From positions 186,001-250,000 of the forward strand of contig JAJOHG010000010.1 in the NCBI GenBank assembly GCA_021029095.1: a DNA stretch of 64,000 bases, written 5' to 3'. Shown here piece after piece: positions 1 through 11,311 of this stretch (the first letter of the stretch is position 1; each line of letters opens with the position of its first letter). Position numbers and translations under genes: made by a program. Source of the stretch: Phellopilus nigrolimitatus (taxonomy: Eukaryota; Basidiomycota; Agaricomycetes; Hymenochaetales; Hymenochaetaceae). The notes beneath the pieces are model-generated. The model was not told the origin of the DNA. It saw only the letters and a program-made list of their open reading frames with translations, and ran no database searches.

Positions 1-239
1 GTATTTCTCGCGCGACTTTTCACATGGCACCTTTCTGCATAGCGTCGGGGACGCGTTTTCGGCGAACAATATAAGTCTGAGCAGAGCCCATTTACATATG
101 TACCAGTACAGGTGCTTGCAGTAGTAGTATATTCCCAATCGTACATGTACAAAGCAATACAACGGCCCATTTTCTTCCAGCCCCGCCGCAAAATACACCC
201 CACCCCAAAAAAGCCCAAAGAGAACCGCACAGCGCTCCG

Positions 240-2740
240 CTACGTATCAATCAGCGCACACCGGTCGTAGTTCCCCGCCTGGTTCGCGCCCCACCACTGC
301 GGGAACAGGTGCGTCGAGCCCGCCGCGCCGAACACCGCGAACGACAGGATGAACACCATCACCTGCGTCCCACCGTCGAGCGCTGCACAGAGCACAAAGA
401 GTCAGCCTTTTCTTTTTCTCCTCGCCGAAAAAAAGCCAGAAAAAAAAGGGGGGCACGCACCAGCGCCGAGAATGTAGTTGTATTTTGCGAACCACCGCGG
501 ACAGCGCGTGCGCAGGTACCACTGGCTCGCCCACGCGACCGCGAAATAGCTCGTTATGCTCGAGTTGATGCCTACACACAGCCAGCCAATATAATAGCAA
601 ATCACGGGCGTGTACAAGTAGTCCGCGCGCAGCCCCGGCCAGCGCTTATGCACAAGCCAAAACGGCACCGGCACGATGAGACCGACGACGTACGCCCACG
701 GCACCCACTGGTAGCGCGTGCCCGCCGCGAACAGCTCGTGCGCGAGCCCGCCCCATGCGATCGCCTGGCTGTTGTACTGCTGCGGCTGCTGCCCGCTCCA
801 CACGTTCGTGCCCTCCACGCTCAACAGCACCGGCGCCTGCGCGTCGATGATGCTGTTCATCAGCACGAAGTTCAGCACCGCGCCCAGCAGCGTCCCCGCA
901 ACCTGCGCGACGAACGCCGCGCGCGGCGGCAGCTTCGTGTACTGCGCGATCTTCAGGTCGCGGAGCAGCAGCTGCGCCTGATTTACGCTGTCTGCAAAAA
1001 ACGAAAGTTCGATTAGCACGCGCGCGCGCGGGCGGACAGGCGGAGGGACTCACTGTACGAGAACAGCACAAAATACATGTTCGCCATCGGCTTCCCGGGG
1101 TGTATGAACCCGCCGATCATCTGCACGAACGGCTGGATAATAAACTGCAATCCCGTAATCGCATACAGCGCGCCGAAGAACAGGATCGACAGCGCGCCGA
1201 GTAGCAGCGAGATGAGGAAGCCCCACCACGGCAGCGTGCTGTTCGTCTTGTAGATCACGACGAGCGCGACGAGCGCGCTCGCCACAAGCGTCAGCGCGTA
1301 CCAGCTGTTAGGCGCGTCCGCGTACACGAGCGTCGCGCGGTAGTGCGGGTCGATGCTCTTGTCGCCCTCCGTCTCCGCGTACAGCTGCGCGCGCTCTGCG
1401 CGGCCGTCGTGGCGCCAGAGGCGCCAATCAAACGTCGCCCATGCCGCGCGAAGCTGCGCCGGGGAGAGCCACGCCCACGCCGCGGAGAGGTCGTCGTAGT
1501 TCCACAGGAGGAGGTGCGTGAACGTCGCGGCCATGCCGAGGTTCGTCGTGAGCAGCGACACGACCCACGTGCCCGCGTAGAGCGGCAGGCCCTGCTCCGC
1601 GAGCAGCGCAGGGTCGACCTCGAGGTCCGCGTTGAGAATGAGCAGTTGGTCGTACACGGTGCCGTTCGCGTAGAAGAGCTCCTGCGAGAGGAACGGCAGG
1701 CTGCGGCTCTGCCAGATGTCCTTGTAGTACACCGCGACGAAGACGATCATGCAGAGGATATACCCGATGAAGTTGCTGACCTGCGCCTGGAGCGGGATCG
1801 TGAACGGGTTGACACCGCCGGAGATGTACTGCCAGTCGAAGCAGATCGAGAACAGCCCGAGGCCCTCGTTCCCGCTCGACCCACCGAAGATGCGAGTGAA
1901 GTCCGGCGAGCGCTGGTCCGCGAGGCAGAAGATGGAGAAGCCCGTCAGGAGCGGGAAGATCCACTCGGGGAAGAGCTCCCACACGAAGATGACCGCGAAC
2001 GCGGCGTAGAAGAGGCGCAGCTTCTTGCGAGCGGTGCGGCCGTCGCGGAAGAAGGCGTCGAACATGGACACGAGCGGCAGCACGCCCGGGTAGAGCATCT
2101 TTGTCGGGTAGAGCAACACACCGCGCATGAGTCCACCGAGCCCGTAGCCGATCATCTGGCTGCTGAAGAGCAGGAAGATCGAGGCGGCGGGGTTCGGGGT
2201 GATGTTGTAGAAGAGGCGCTGCACGGCGAGGACCTCGGTGCCGAGAGCGGAATTGGCGGCGGCGCTGGCCATGATTACGATCATGGCGTTTTCCTTTTTG
2301 TTGAACGGACCTGGGTTGAGGTACCGGAACCAGCCGCGGCTCGGGATGAGTGTCTCCATGGCGAGCCCGAGGACGTACGCGATGATGGCGAGGAACATGG
2401 TGGAGACAAGCACGGTCTGGGGCTTGAAGTAGTAGATCTCGGCGAGGACGCCGCCGAAGGTGCTCAGGCCGAGCCCGATGACGGCGACGCGGAAGGTCCA
2501 TGGGGAGAGGCTCGGGTCGTCGTCGACACTGATCACGTGGGTGACAAGGTCGCGTGCGTCGCTGAGGACTTCGCCTTCGCCCTCGGCCTCATCCGTGTCC
2601 TCATCGCTCGGGGTCAAGCTGCTGCTCTCGACGTCCTTCGATAACGCAGCGGCGCCCGCCTTCTCGTCATCTGGAGACTTCTCGGAGACGGAAGAGGGGA
2701 GGACGGCGATGTCATCTAAACCGGGATCCCTGGGTGACAT
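240..2740 (-). CDS. OPT-family oligopeptide transporter, three exons
   Basis: Proton-coupled oligopeptide transporter of the plasma or an internal membrane. Exons on the minus strand are 2740-1054, 991-461 and 382-240. Both introns are GT-AG and the spliced length is 2361 nt, giving 786 residues, a usual OPT length. After an acidic, Ser-rich N-terminus (about 80 residues) come many hydrophobic segments. Family hallmarks are NPGPFNKKE after the first TM pair, SICFDWQYISGG mid-protein, FSYNSVNQAQ spanning the first splice, and the C-terminal WWGAN..GNYDRC. I chose ATG 2740 (MSPRDPG); the reading frame stays open upstream but only through a TTG. A TATA-like box lies about 45 nt upstream. GC content is higher than in the region to the right, and the gene looks intact. 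The substrate cannot be told from sequence. Confidence 0.93.
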
Positions 2741-2782
2741 GGCGCACAATCAGGAGGGGAACCGTGAGGCTAAAGCCGGGGG

Positions 2783-2789
2783 ATATATA
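2783..2789 (-). promoter_or_regulatory. TATA-like box of the OPT gene
   Basis: Reading the minus strand, GTATATATCC sits about 43-50 nt before the ATG at 2740, a usual position for a compact fungal promoter. Confidence 0.45.
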
Positions 2790-2790
2790 C

Positions 2791-4181
2791 TGTGCGGCAC
2801 GCTGCCAGGAAATATGATACAGTAAGTAAAGTTAGAATGTGGAGAGTCGATGCACACGGCTCACCAGATAAGGGACTATTCTTGCCTTCGATACCGGTCG
2901 AGGACGGCACTTCCCACGCAGAACCAAACGCTATCAGCACCAACTACACGCCCAGCCGTGTGCCCTGGATACCATCTCCACCCGAGCACTCCGCGACGCC
3001 TACTTTTTTGTCTGCCTCCGTTATCGAGTGAGCGGCAGCACGTCGATCAATGATCTGCGACCAGCCGCTTACGTGACATGCTGTGCCGAGAGCCCTCCGA
3101 TTTGTTTCCACATGCGCGCTAACCAAGTCGGCGATGGTGCTGCACAAACGCCGGTCGTGCCTCAATTCCAGAGCTGTCTGTGTCCGCACGCAGATATCCC
3201 GCAATCCCGCGGACAGCATGCAACAGCGGTGGTGCACGCGGACCCGTCAAACGCGCGCGCTGAGTGGGAGAGCACGCCAACCATAAGGCGAAGATGCGAA
3301 GATGCGATGCCATATTCATAACGTATACAATGACGGGACGGTACGGGTGCTTGAAATATATGCTGGACAGATCCGATTAGTTCAGTGTTCATGAAAGCCC
3401 GGGCAAATTCTTACGCCTCAAGAGAACCTCCGGTACCTGTTCCTCGCAGATTGCAGCAGATTTAGAAAGTGAATAATCAGCGACTCAGGTAAGCCGGCGC
3501 GCTCCGCAGACTGGTCGGCACGGCTCCTTTTGTCGTCCAGTGTTACGTGTATCCGAGGGCGCAGCACGCGTGCCACACTTCAATTCCGTGACTGAGCCAA
3601 CGTGGCAACCCCATGTCACCCCGTTCTTCCAGAACAGCGCGAGTATGTGTGCGAGGACCGTCCAAAGCAATATATGCAAGTTCAAAGCAAGAGATGGAAG
3701 CTTAGTAGCGGTAGCGGTTAGACGAGACGCAGAAAACCATTGAAGCTCAGGATGGCCCGCGGGACGCGATTCACTGGGCGTCACGCGTCACAGTCGTGTT
3801 CCCACGGTAAAGCCGACCAAACGCTTTTTTTTCGACCCCTGTTCCGCGGCGACGCGCAATGCCTGCTGCACATACTTACTGGGTTAGCGTCGAAGCCGCG
3901 AACGGGCTCATTCAAAAAATGGAGACCGCTGTAAAGGAGATTCGCTGATACTCCTACTGTTGGAGAGGAAGGCAACAGATAATATATGCAAGCTGTAGTG
4001 ACTGCGAAAAAGGTATCGGCATTATGACGCTACGACAGTGAGCGCGGAACGATGAGAAAAGGCGCGAATTTGACAAAGTCCCGTGTAAACGACATTCTGG
4101 ATGCTCATTTTTGCTCTCGCGGTTCCATCGCTCTCTGCTCGCCAGATTGGAGAACCTCCTGCCTCACCCTTCGTACCTCTC
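2791..4181. other. Gap without convincing gene
   Basis: About 1.4 kb between the OPT gene and the DUF6533-like gene. Open frames are short, overlap on both strands and carry no recognisable motif or splice-linked continuation. I see nothing supportable here. Confidence 0.5.
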
Positions 4182-5929
4182 TCATACGACTTCTTCGTCC
4201 ACCGTCGCCACCGGTGCCCATGCTATTTCTGACAGCTGCTGAGCAGTATTGACAGATGGTGTAGTTATGCACTCGCCCGCGGATGTAATACAAAAGGCTC
4301 GCTTTAAGGATTGCTGTCTGATGTGCACCAGTAGCCCCTGGCACATGATAGTCACCGTCGCCATTGCGAATCCAATCGGGGCCTCCGTGTAATTGTCCTA
4401 TAGTAAATAGATCGTCAAGTCTAGCTTGAGCTCGAATCGACAAACGAGAAACGAATCAAAGTCGTACACCCAGTGTGATCCACACCAACTCGCTCAGGAG
4501 GTAGATGGAGAATACCCTGGCCAATCTAGGTAAGTTACGCGATAAAAAGAAAGGCGGCCGTATAGGAAAGAAGTCTCACATGAAGAAGTACAACACCGAG
4601 TCCTTTACGAGCTGCGCCATAAGACGGTCAGCCGGACCTCTCTCCCGTTTGAAGTTCTGTATCCCCTTGTACAGCGCAAACGAGCACAGCAGAGCCTCAT
4701 GTCCCAGCTTCGCCACCCACGCGAACTTGAACACGCCGGGGATGGCGACGTTGACACACATGTGCATGTCGACTCCGGATCCGAAAACTGCTGGGAAAAC
4801 TTGTCGGCGAGAGGCGTTAGAGTGAGGAATTCCCGGTGCATTCAACCAAAGACGCACTTGACTCCTTTTCCGCCATGATCGTGGTGATGACAATAGTGCT
4901 GGTGTTCGTCGCACAAAGTGTTGTAATCAACAGAAGCAGGACTCTCTTGCTATTGTTATACATGGCATAGATCCTCAGTATAAGTGTCGCTGTGGTGATC
5001 GTGATTTAGTGCAATTTTCGAGTACGACCAGTGACCTTTGAAGCACATACAGTCTGAGAGTAAACTGATTATTATTGCAGTTGCGTATTGAAACTTGGTC
5101 CATCGGATGCCTGGAATCAACTTTTCAGTAGACGAATCTAAGGCTCCCACCAGATAAACAGACAGCTTTTAAGGAATCTGGCTTAGTGCCCTGCTTTCGC
5201 TTCATTAATTAAGAGTAGAAAACATACTTCTATCAAAGCAATATTAGGAACAGGTCCGAGGCCACGAGTAGAGTAGACTCACTTCAGTAGTTGCCTCAGG
5301 AATGAACTGAACTGAAAACATAGTGATAAAACACGTTTCTCATGATCATACTGAACTTGGAGCTTACTTATGTTAAGGTATCTGTAGGGGTTATGTTCAG
5401 CCAGTCATCGATTAATGCGTGTAAGTTGTATGCGTACGTTATAGCAAAAAGAGAATAATAGCGCAACTGAGGATGATAGGCATTAGGAAAATCAGTTGTA
5501 ATTTAATGACAGATCGGGCAGCTGAGGTACTGACTGCGAAGTAAAGGATTTTACCAGCGCCGAGCCTGGCAGTCTAAAAGACAAAACACATATTTTCTCC
5601 CTTTATTCTCGCTCCGTTCGGCGGGCGACTTTGCTGCTTACCCACATATACCTTACTTCATGATCAAGGCTGGACACTAGGCGAAACACGAACCGAGTAT
5701 TTTGAGTTTTCTGTTTTTGTTCTTAGAGATGAAGAACAAACTTACGAAAGTAATAAATGTACAGAGCCATAGAGGCCACTATGATCTCGAAAAAATTAGA
5801 GGCTCGTGCATATCAGAGGTTTACAAACGACTCACGACTGAGCATCTTTGTCAACTGGAATATACCCACAGTACTCACTGCGAGTTCCAGTACTTCACAG
5901 ATTAATCCCGAGCAAGAGGTGGTCGCCAT
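4182..5929 (-). CDS. DUF6533-like multi-TM membrane protein (left inverted paralog)
   Basis: A basidiomycete membrane protein of unknown function, spread over about nine small exons. The start MATTSCSG..CEVLELA is at 5929. Exons then give VASMALYIYYF, VSSLDHEVRYMW, TARLGAGKILYFAV and RYYSLFAIT. This matches the family pattern 'LxxxDxEvxyiW...gKxLyfxxRY' as I recall it. Further exons read WTKFQYATAIIISLLSDC, RIYAMYNNSKRVLLLLIT, GSGVDMHMCV, and a last one with MATVTIMCQGLLVHIRQQ, the family's 'Q..L..RllLnlR'-like end. The stop is at 4182. A TATA-like box lies 57-65 nt upstream of the ATG. A second copy lies inverted at 61.7-63.5 kb. Exon edges are by eye. Confidence 0.7.
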
Positions 5930-5983
5930 AGCTGCTTGAGTAGAAAGAGCCAACCTTCTTAGTCGTCATCTGAGGATGGGACG

Positions 5984-5994
5984 CTTTATATATG
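5984..5994 (-). promoter_or_regulatory. TATA-like box of left DUF6533-like gene
   Basis: CATATATAAAG on the minus strand, about 55-65 nt before the ATG at 5929. The right-hand paralog has TATATAAAAG at the same distance from its ATG, which supports both start choices. Confidence 0.5.
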
Positions 5995-7434
5995 AAAGGG
6001 CTTTCCACCGAAAGGCACGTTAGCTTGCTTCCCGTCCCAGCGTGATCGAACAGCAATGTAAAATTTTAGATCACAAAAAGACACGGAAGACGAAGATACT
6101 TACGAACGTCAGAATCTGTTGATAAACAGAATCCATTTTAGCACGGAGATCCTGGACGCGCAGCTGATATCAGACCGTTGCTTACCAGAACCCACGGAAG
6201 TAATGCCTCACGAATGTTTCCAGAAGCCGGGGGATTTGTCGAGCAACATCTATTCTGCACAAGCTAGCAGGAGCTGAAAGCTGCAGCCGAAGTACAACAG
6301 CGGACATGAAAATGAAATCACGGCAAAAGCGGATACCTAGAGAAGCTGTCCCTAGGCGCGGGGAAAGTTCGGAACCGGGCCTGAATCAACGTTGATAACC
6401 TTCGAGCTCTCCTGAAAAGTATTTAGTAGGTTACTAAGTTGTGCAAAGTGAAAAATAATTGCGTTTCTTCTAATCAACGAATGGTACCCGGAACGCACTA
6501 GTGGGATTATGCCGGGTTCGAGCGTGGAAGGCGGTCGCGCCGTCATCACTTCCATCACACCCGGGCACGTCTTTCTCCATCCCTCGATCAAGTTATCGTA
6601 ACTGCCTACCGAAGCGACCCTGCCAACATTATGTCCTAGCGGTGCGCTCCCTGTTCTGACTTGGTTTCGATCTGCACTGGCCTCCAGAAGCCTCCCATCC
6701 AGCTCAAGGAGTACGGCAGGTACGTTCGTCTTTCCATGTTCGCGGAGGCGCGCGCTGTCAGTGCAAGTGAGACTCTAGAAACGAGTCGCGCGTCATCCGG
6801 AAGAACTGCGGCAGCACCCGGCCGAAGGCATTATAGAGTACTTTCATGATCGTAGGCGCGTGATGGATGGGTGACGAGCAGTGCAGGATAAATAGACGCG
6901 GCATAGTATTGGTTCGATGACTATATGCAGGGATTCTGTCAGATAATTGAGGAGAAAAGAAAAGAAAAGCAGGTGTGACCAGTTTGTCGTGCAGAGTTGG
7001 ATGCAAGCGGCAAGAATAAAAGCAGCACACCGGAAGATCAAGACGTGAATGTCACTGTGTATGGTCAAAGTAGACAGTATAAAGAAGCCATATGAGCGAG
7101 CGATAACCTTGCTATAAGTGCGAGTATCTATCGATGTGCAGACGAAAACGAGAGATTTCACGGGTACGGAGATAAATGAGAGCCGTCAAGGGTGCATCCT
7201 GCGCCGAGTGACTGTTTGAGTCGTAGAGATTGATGATTCAGAAATGACTGAGCATGTTGCTATGCATTCGCTACGTCTGTCGTATCATGCGAGGGCCGAG
7301 CTAGTGTCATCTGGGTACCGATATCAAGACTCGGGGTTCAAAGAAACAATGTTGCTGAATCTTCGATATGAAGATGAGTGGGTGACGAGAATTTGTTTAC
7401 ACGTGAGTCGATTAGGGGTCGTGGGAACTCTGAT
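5995..7434. other. Gap without convincing gene
   Basis: About 1.4 kb upstream of the left DUF6533-like gene and before the left edge of the segmental duplication. Only short overlapping open frames on both strands; nothing recognised. Confidence 0.45.
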
Positions 7435-7451
7435 CTCATGATGTAGAATTA

Positions 7452-7752
7452 TTGCCGTTTTCATAATTGTTGGTGGAGTTCGAAATATCAACTTTTTTGG
7501 CCTCGAAGCTTCAAAAATATGCTGCTCACTCATTCTTCACATTTTTCTTTCGTTCAAGCTGGAAAATAATTGTATATACTGTATCAATCATCTGATGTAT
7601 AAAACTAATGTACTTTTTAGAACGGATGTGCCGATCTCTGAAATCAGGCAGTGCATACATGCTCTCAGAAGGTGTCCAAACATCTTGAATTTTTGCAGCT
7701 TCAATTTTGAAGCTATTGACATGGTTGCTTTTGCAGAACATTTATATAGATG
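7452..7752 (+). repeat. Left inverted repeat arm of the 771 bp element
   Basis: Pairs with 7921-8222 in inverted orientation with only scattered mismatches. Both arms include the sense or antisense of TTTTTGGCCTCGAAGCTTC. Confidence 0.85.
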
Positions 7753-7920
7753 CCCTTTAGATATTGGAAGTTCTACTTTTTTGCAGAAAATTGATGGCAA
7801 GGTGCAATTCACCAAGTATTTGGGCAGCAGAAATCCAAAAAACAAAGACCAGATAAATTCATGTATGGAAGGCTATTGCAATGTGTCATTAAAAAAGTAA
7901 GACTTATACCCACTCAATGG

Positions 7921-8222
7921 CAGTTATATAAGTGTTCTGCAAAAGCAGCCATGTCAATAGCTTCAAAACTGATGCTGCAAAAATTCAAGATGTTTGGACA
8001 CCTTCTGAGAGCATGTATGCACTGCCTGATTTCAGAGATCGGCACATCCATTCTAAAAATTACATTATTTTTATACATCAGATGATTGATACAGTATATA
8101 CAATTATTTTCCAGCTTGAACGAAAGAAAAATGTGAAGAATTGAGTGGGCAGTATATTTTTGAAGCTTCGAGGCCAAAAAAGTTGATATTTCGAACTCCG
8201 CCAACAATTATGAAAACGGCAA
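7921..8222 (-). repeat. Right inverted repeat arm of the 771 bp element
   Basis: Inverted partner of 7452-7752, ending in GAAAACGGCAA next to the TA duplication. Confidence 0.85.
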
Positions 8223-8518
8223 TAAGGTTTTACCAGTGATCCTTGTGGGCCAATATGGGTGCCCTTATCTACTTACTCTACTTACATAAGACGAAAAAAT
8301 TCGGGTAAGCTTTTCGTGGTCATCGCTTTTGACTGTTACTAGTTAGCTACGCCTTGACCCGACAGCTACACCGCCAACTGAGTCAAGTGTTGTTAAGATA
8401 GAAAGAGGTATACACCTTAGAAGTGTAACAAATAGTGTCGAATAATGGATCGTGGAAATGTTGATATGGGGTTTTTTGGAAAAACATAATTGAAATGTTT
8501 TAATTATATACATGTATT

Positions 8519-8890
8519 ATGTTCGGGGCAAACTGGCGAAAAAACAGAAAATCTTCTAGTGAATTAAGATTTACATTGCTGTACTTTGGAGAATATGATA
8601 CAAGCTTCATTATTGCTACAACAAATGCTGATATAAGGCTTGCGCCATGTTGTAGTGTCGATGGGCTGCAAGATTGGTATTATAGTTTGTACTTATTTAA
8701 GCAAGACTTTCCCGGATGTTGGATGAAGATTTGCCGACAAATGCTTTTTAGACATTTTCGGGGACATCCGAGTGATGTATCCTGGAGGTATTTAAACAAC
8801 CACAACAAAAAAGTATTCAACTTATATAAGAAAACATGTAGTAAGTATACAAGGCAGATTTGCCACAAGTTATGTACAGCGACAAGATGA
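8519..8890 (+). CDS. Unknown AT-rich ORF inside the 2.65 kb element
   Basis: A 123-codon uninterrupted frame in the left AT-rich part of the element, starting MFGANWRKNRKSS and ending basic (KKTCSKYTRQICHK). I recognise no family, and no introns or start context decide it. A similar AT-rich frame of 83 codons lies at 10658-10909 near the other end. Either could be a remnant of the element's own gene or a chance open frame. Low confidence as a gene. Confidence 0.25.
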   Translation: MFGANWRKNRKSSSELRFTLLYFGEYDTSFIIATTNADIRLAPCCSVDGLQDWYYSLYLFKQDFPGCWMKICRQMLFRHFRGHPSDVSWRYLNNHNKKVFNLYKKTCSKYTRQICHKLCTATR

Positions 8891-9164
8891 TTTTGACCAT
8901 AAAAATACGAGCGGCAAGTAACAAAGTTTATGTAATCTGTGAGCTTTTATTTTTTCTGTTCACACGAACTTGTGCGCTGTCGCACTTTGACTCCTACCAA
9001 CTGTGCGATGTGTTCCCATGTGTTCTTCTCAGTCTCCGGACAGTTTTGTACGGCTCCGACAAGAAGGACCGCCCGCTATGCAAGCACACCACATAAAGCA
9101 GCTTCGGCACGTCTCCATCATCAACACTGGCAATGGCCAAAACACTCCATCGACCCCACGGTGA

Positions 9165-10443
9165 GTCGGATGGAGGAGGAAGAAACCGAGACCGTCGAGA
9201 TTGACCCGACAGAACTCTCACCCTTGTCGCCCGAGGTTATTTCCAATCAGGTGTGCGTCGGGTTACGCAAATGCAAAAGTGCGTCGTACGCCGCTTTTCT
9301 CTTCTCTTCTGCTTTTCCATCTCACAACGGTAAGAAATAGATATATAATTGCGAGGGTGCGAGCATCACATGAAGCTGCTTCGGTATGTCTCCTTTGTCG
9401 ACTGACCCGGACACGATATTCTCATGGCCACCATGCTGAACGGTGCAGCAGTCATGGATGCTGCACTCCTTCTCATCACTGGGAATGAGTCACAGCCCCA
9501 GAATTCTGAATATCTCACCGCCGTGGAGATCATAAAGCTCCAAAACATCATCATTCTGCAAAACATGGTTGACTTGATCAAGGAGGCACAGGCGCTCGGG
9601 CACCAGAAAAGTATCGCTGCGTTCGTAAAAGGTGCGTTCGCGTCAACTGAGAAAGAAAAACTCTTGCTACAGAGCTGAGAGGGCTCTGCTCGCATACAGG
9701 CACCGTGGCGGAGGCACCGCCCATCGTGCCGATCTCCGCGCAGCTAAAATACAACATTGATGCAGTGAACGAGTACATTATGAGGCGGATCCCAATCCCG
9801 GTGCGGGACTTCATGTCGTCGCCGCAGTTGATTGTCATCCGCTCGTTTGACGTGAACAAGCCCGGCACGGAGCTCAATGAGCGAATGGGCGGTGTCGCGT
9901 GCGGCTCGATCCTTGCGGGCGTGCTCGCGCTCAAAATGCGCGTTGAGATCTGCCAGGGTATTGTCACGAAGGACCAGCAGGGCTGCAACCGCTGCCACCC
10001 GATCTTCAGCTGCATCATGACGCTACTCGCAGAGAACAACCAGCTGCAGTTCGCGGTGCCTGGCGGGCTCGTCGGTGTGGGCACGTTGATCAACCCGATG
10101 CTGTGCCGCGCCGACAGGCTTGTCGGGCAGGTGTTCAGCGTGGTGAGCAAGCTGCCCCAGATCTACACCGGTGTGTTGTGTCATCCTTTCCGTATTTCTT
10201 CTGTGCGCTTATGCGCGTCTGTCTGCACGCCCAGAGCTCGAGATCAGTTTATTCCTTTTGCAGCACCTGCTGGGCGTCAAGACCGAGGATAAGAAGACGA
10301 TGAAGGTGACAAAGCTCGTGAAGATCAACATCGGCTCAACATCGACCGGTGGGCGCGTGCTCAGCATGAAGATGGACTTGAGGAACTCATCCTGCGCCCC
10401 GACGCCGGGCTCTGCCTTGGCGCCGCCCGTACGTCGGATGTAG
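9165..10443 (+). pseudogene. Broken translation initiation factor eIF2 gamma fragment (captured)
   Basis: Matches the GTPase subunit that brings initiator tRNA to the ribosome. Visible pieces: an N-terminal stretch ending SPLSPEVISNQ (to about 9249), GYANAK (9260-9278, another frame), then [16 protein letters not shown] (from 9377), where the Cys before [11 protein letters not shown] is replaced by a TGA stop. It continues with [64 protein letters not shown], then [10 protein letters not shown] and [12 protein letters not shown], and ends in unrelated residues. Missing are the P-loop region, the zinc-ribbon segment and the C-terminal part of the last domain. Introns at about 9632-9698 and 10172-10232 splice back in the family frame, so this is a genomic, not retro-, copy. 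It lies wholly inside the 2.65 kb element. Confidence 0.9.
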
Positions 10444-11311
10444 CACACGGCACTTACATCACGGCGGGGCGGGGGGCGAGGCAGGGGCACCGACACACCC
10501 GTTCCGCCCTGTTGTGCGGCTCTACTTTCCATATGTTATTATTATCTTACTTGATGTTATATATATATATATAATTGAATATGATTAAAAGAACAAATGC
10601 AAGAGCCAGGCAGCGTGATTACAGATGTCTAGATAGTCTTGTGGGTGATGTCATTATGTGACAGGATGCTACGTTTCCGAGTCGCTCGCAAAAATGTTTT
10701 TTAAACATTCATCGGCTATATTGCATGAACACTTGCGGCAGCGTCCGACCTACAGTTGCCGAAAGCTTCGTAAAATATCACTGAGTATGTTGTATTCACG
10801 TATCCTTGAAAAGGTTGCTCCGACAACATTCGGTGACATATGTCAAAGACTCATTGGGAAATGGTATAACAACATGGCCTATCTAAAAATGCTCAAACAA
10901 TTTGCATAATGATCTTCATAATACATTTTTCTAGGAGTCACATTTCATTCTTGTCACGGCATTCAAGCAGCACAACCTCAATCTTTATTAAACATCTTCT
11001 TCAACTTGCGGTGTAGTTACTCTCGTCTAAATCACGAAGCCGGCACAACAAAAAAGTGAGGAGGACTCAATTGAAACGGCGGCGATTGCAACGGCATGAT
11101 CATCGACTCATCAATGAATACCATTCCATCACTTGCGAAGATCAGCCTCGTTTTGGAGAAGGAACGTAATTCAGCAGCTCTGTCTGTCTAGCTCCCTGCT
11201 CTTGTCTCAGCGACTCAAGATCGCACTCCTCTGAACCTTTCCGCTCGTCCTCGGCCAACCCTCCAAGGACCTGCTTGTAAGCAAACCTTGAACAATGAAG
11301 TCTGACGCTCG

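Larger units (their letters stand above)
7452..8222. mobile_element. Foldback/MITE-like element with ~300 bp terminal inverted repeats, TA target duplication
   Basis: A 771 bp element. Its left arm (about 7452-7752) and right arm (about 7921-8222) are inverted copies of roughly 300 bp around a loop of about 168 bp. Ends read TTGCCGTTTTCATAATTGTT and the complement. It is flanked by TA at 7450-7451 and 8223-8224. The matching site in copy B (38711-38720, GAATTAAGG) has no element and a single TA, so boundaries and duplication are directly shown. There is no transposase; the mirrored open frames in the two arms are the same sequence read twice. Very AT-rich. Confidence 0.88.
8369..11013. mobile_element. 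2.65 kb TIR element carrying an eIF2-gamma gene fragment
   Basis: Copy B has an uninterrupted GACAGCTAGTTACTC (39207-39221). In copy A the same site is split by 2645 bp and the central TA is duplicated (8367-8368, 11014-11015). The ends are short imperfect inverted repeats: CACCGCCAACTGA at the left and the complement of CACCGCAAGTTGA at the right. No transposase is recognised, so it is non-autonomous. The AT-rich ends (8.4-9.0 and 10.5-11.0 kb) flank a GC-rich centre holding a broken eIF2-gamma piece. Class is uncertain; TA duplication plus TIRs suggests a Tc1/mariner-like element, and the gene cargo is like Pack-TIR elements. Confidence 0.8.

Noticed and set aside
309..1016. Long plus-strand frame of 235 codons opposite the OPT gene
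   Set aside because: Arg/His-rich translation is the antisense of a GC-rich membrane-protein gene whose own frame splices correctly. The same holds for the plus frame at 1343-2644.
7526..8144. Two mirrored ORFs in the foldback element taken as genes
   Set aside because: They are the same sequence read from the two inverted arms, in AT-rich DNA, and resemble no transposase.
9165..10443. Processed retrocopy of eIF2-gamma
   Set aside because: At least two introns are still present and splice in frame, and there is no poly-A tract at the 3' end.
8369..11013. Helitron as the carrier of the eIF2-gamma fragment
   Set aside because: Helitrons capture genes but have no TIRs or target duplication. 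Here a TA is duplicated and the ends are short inverted repeats.
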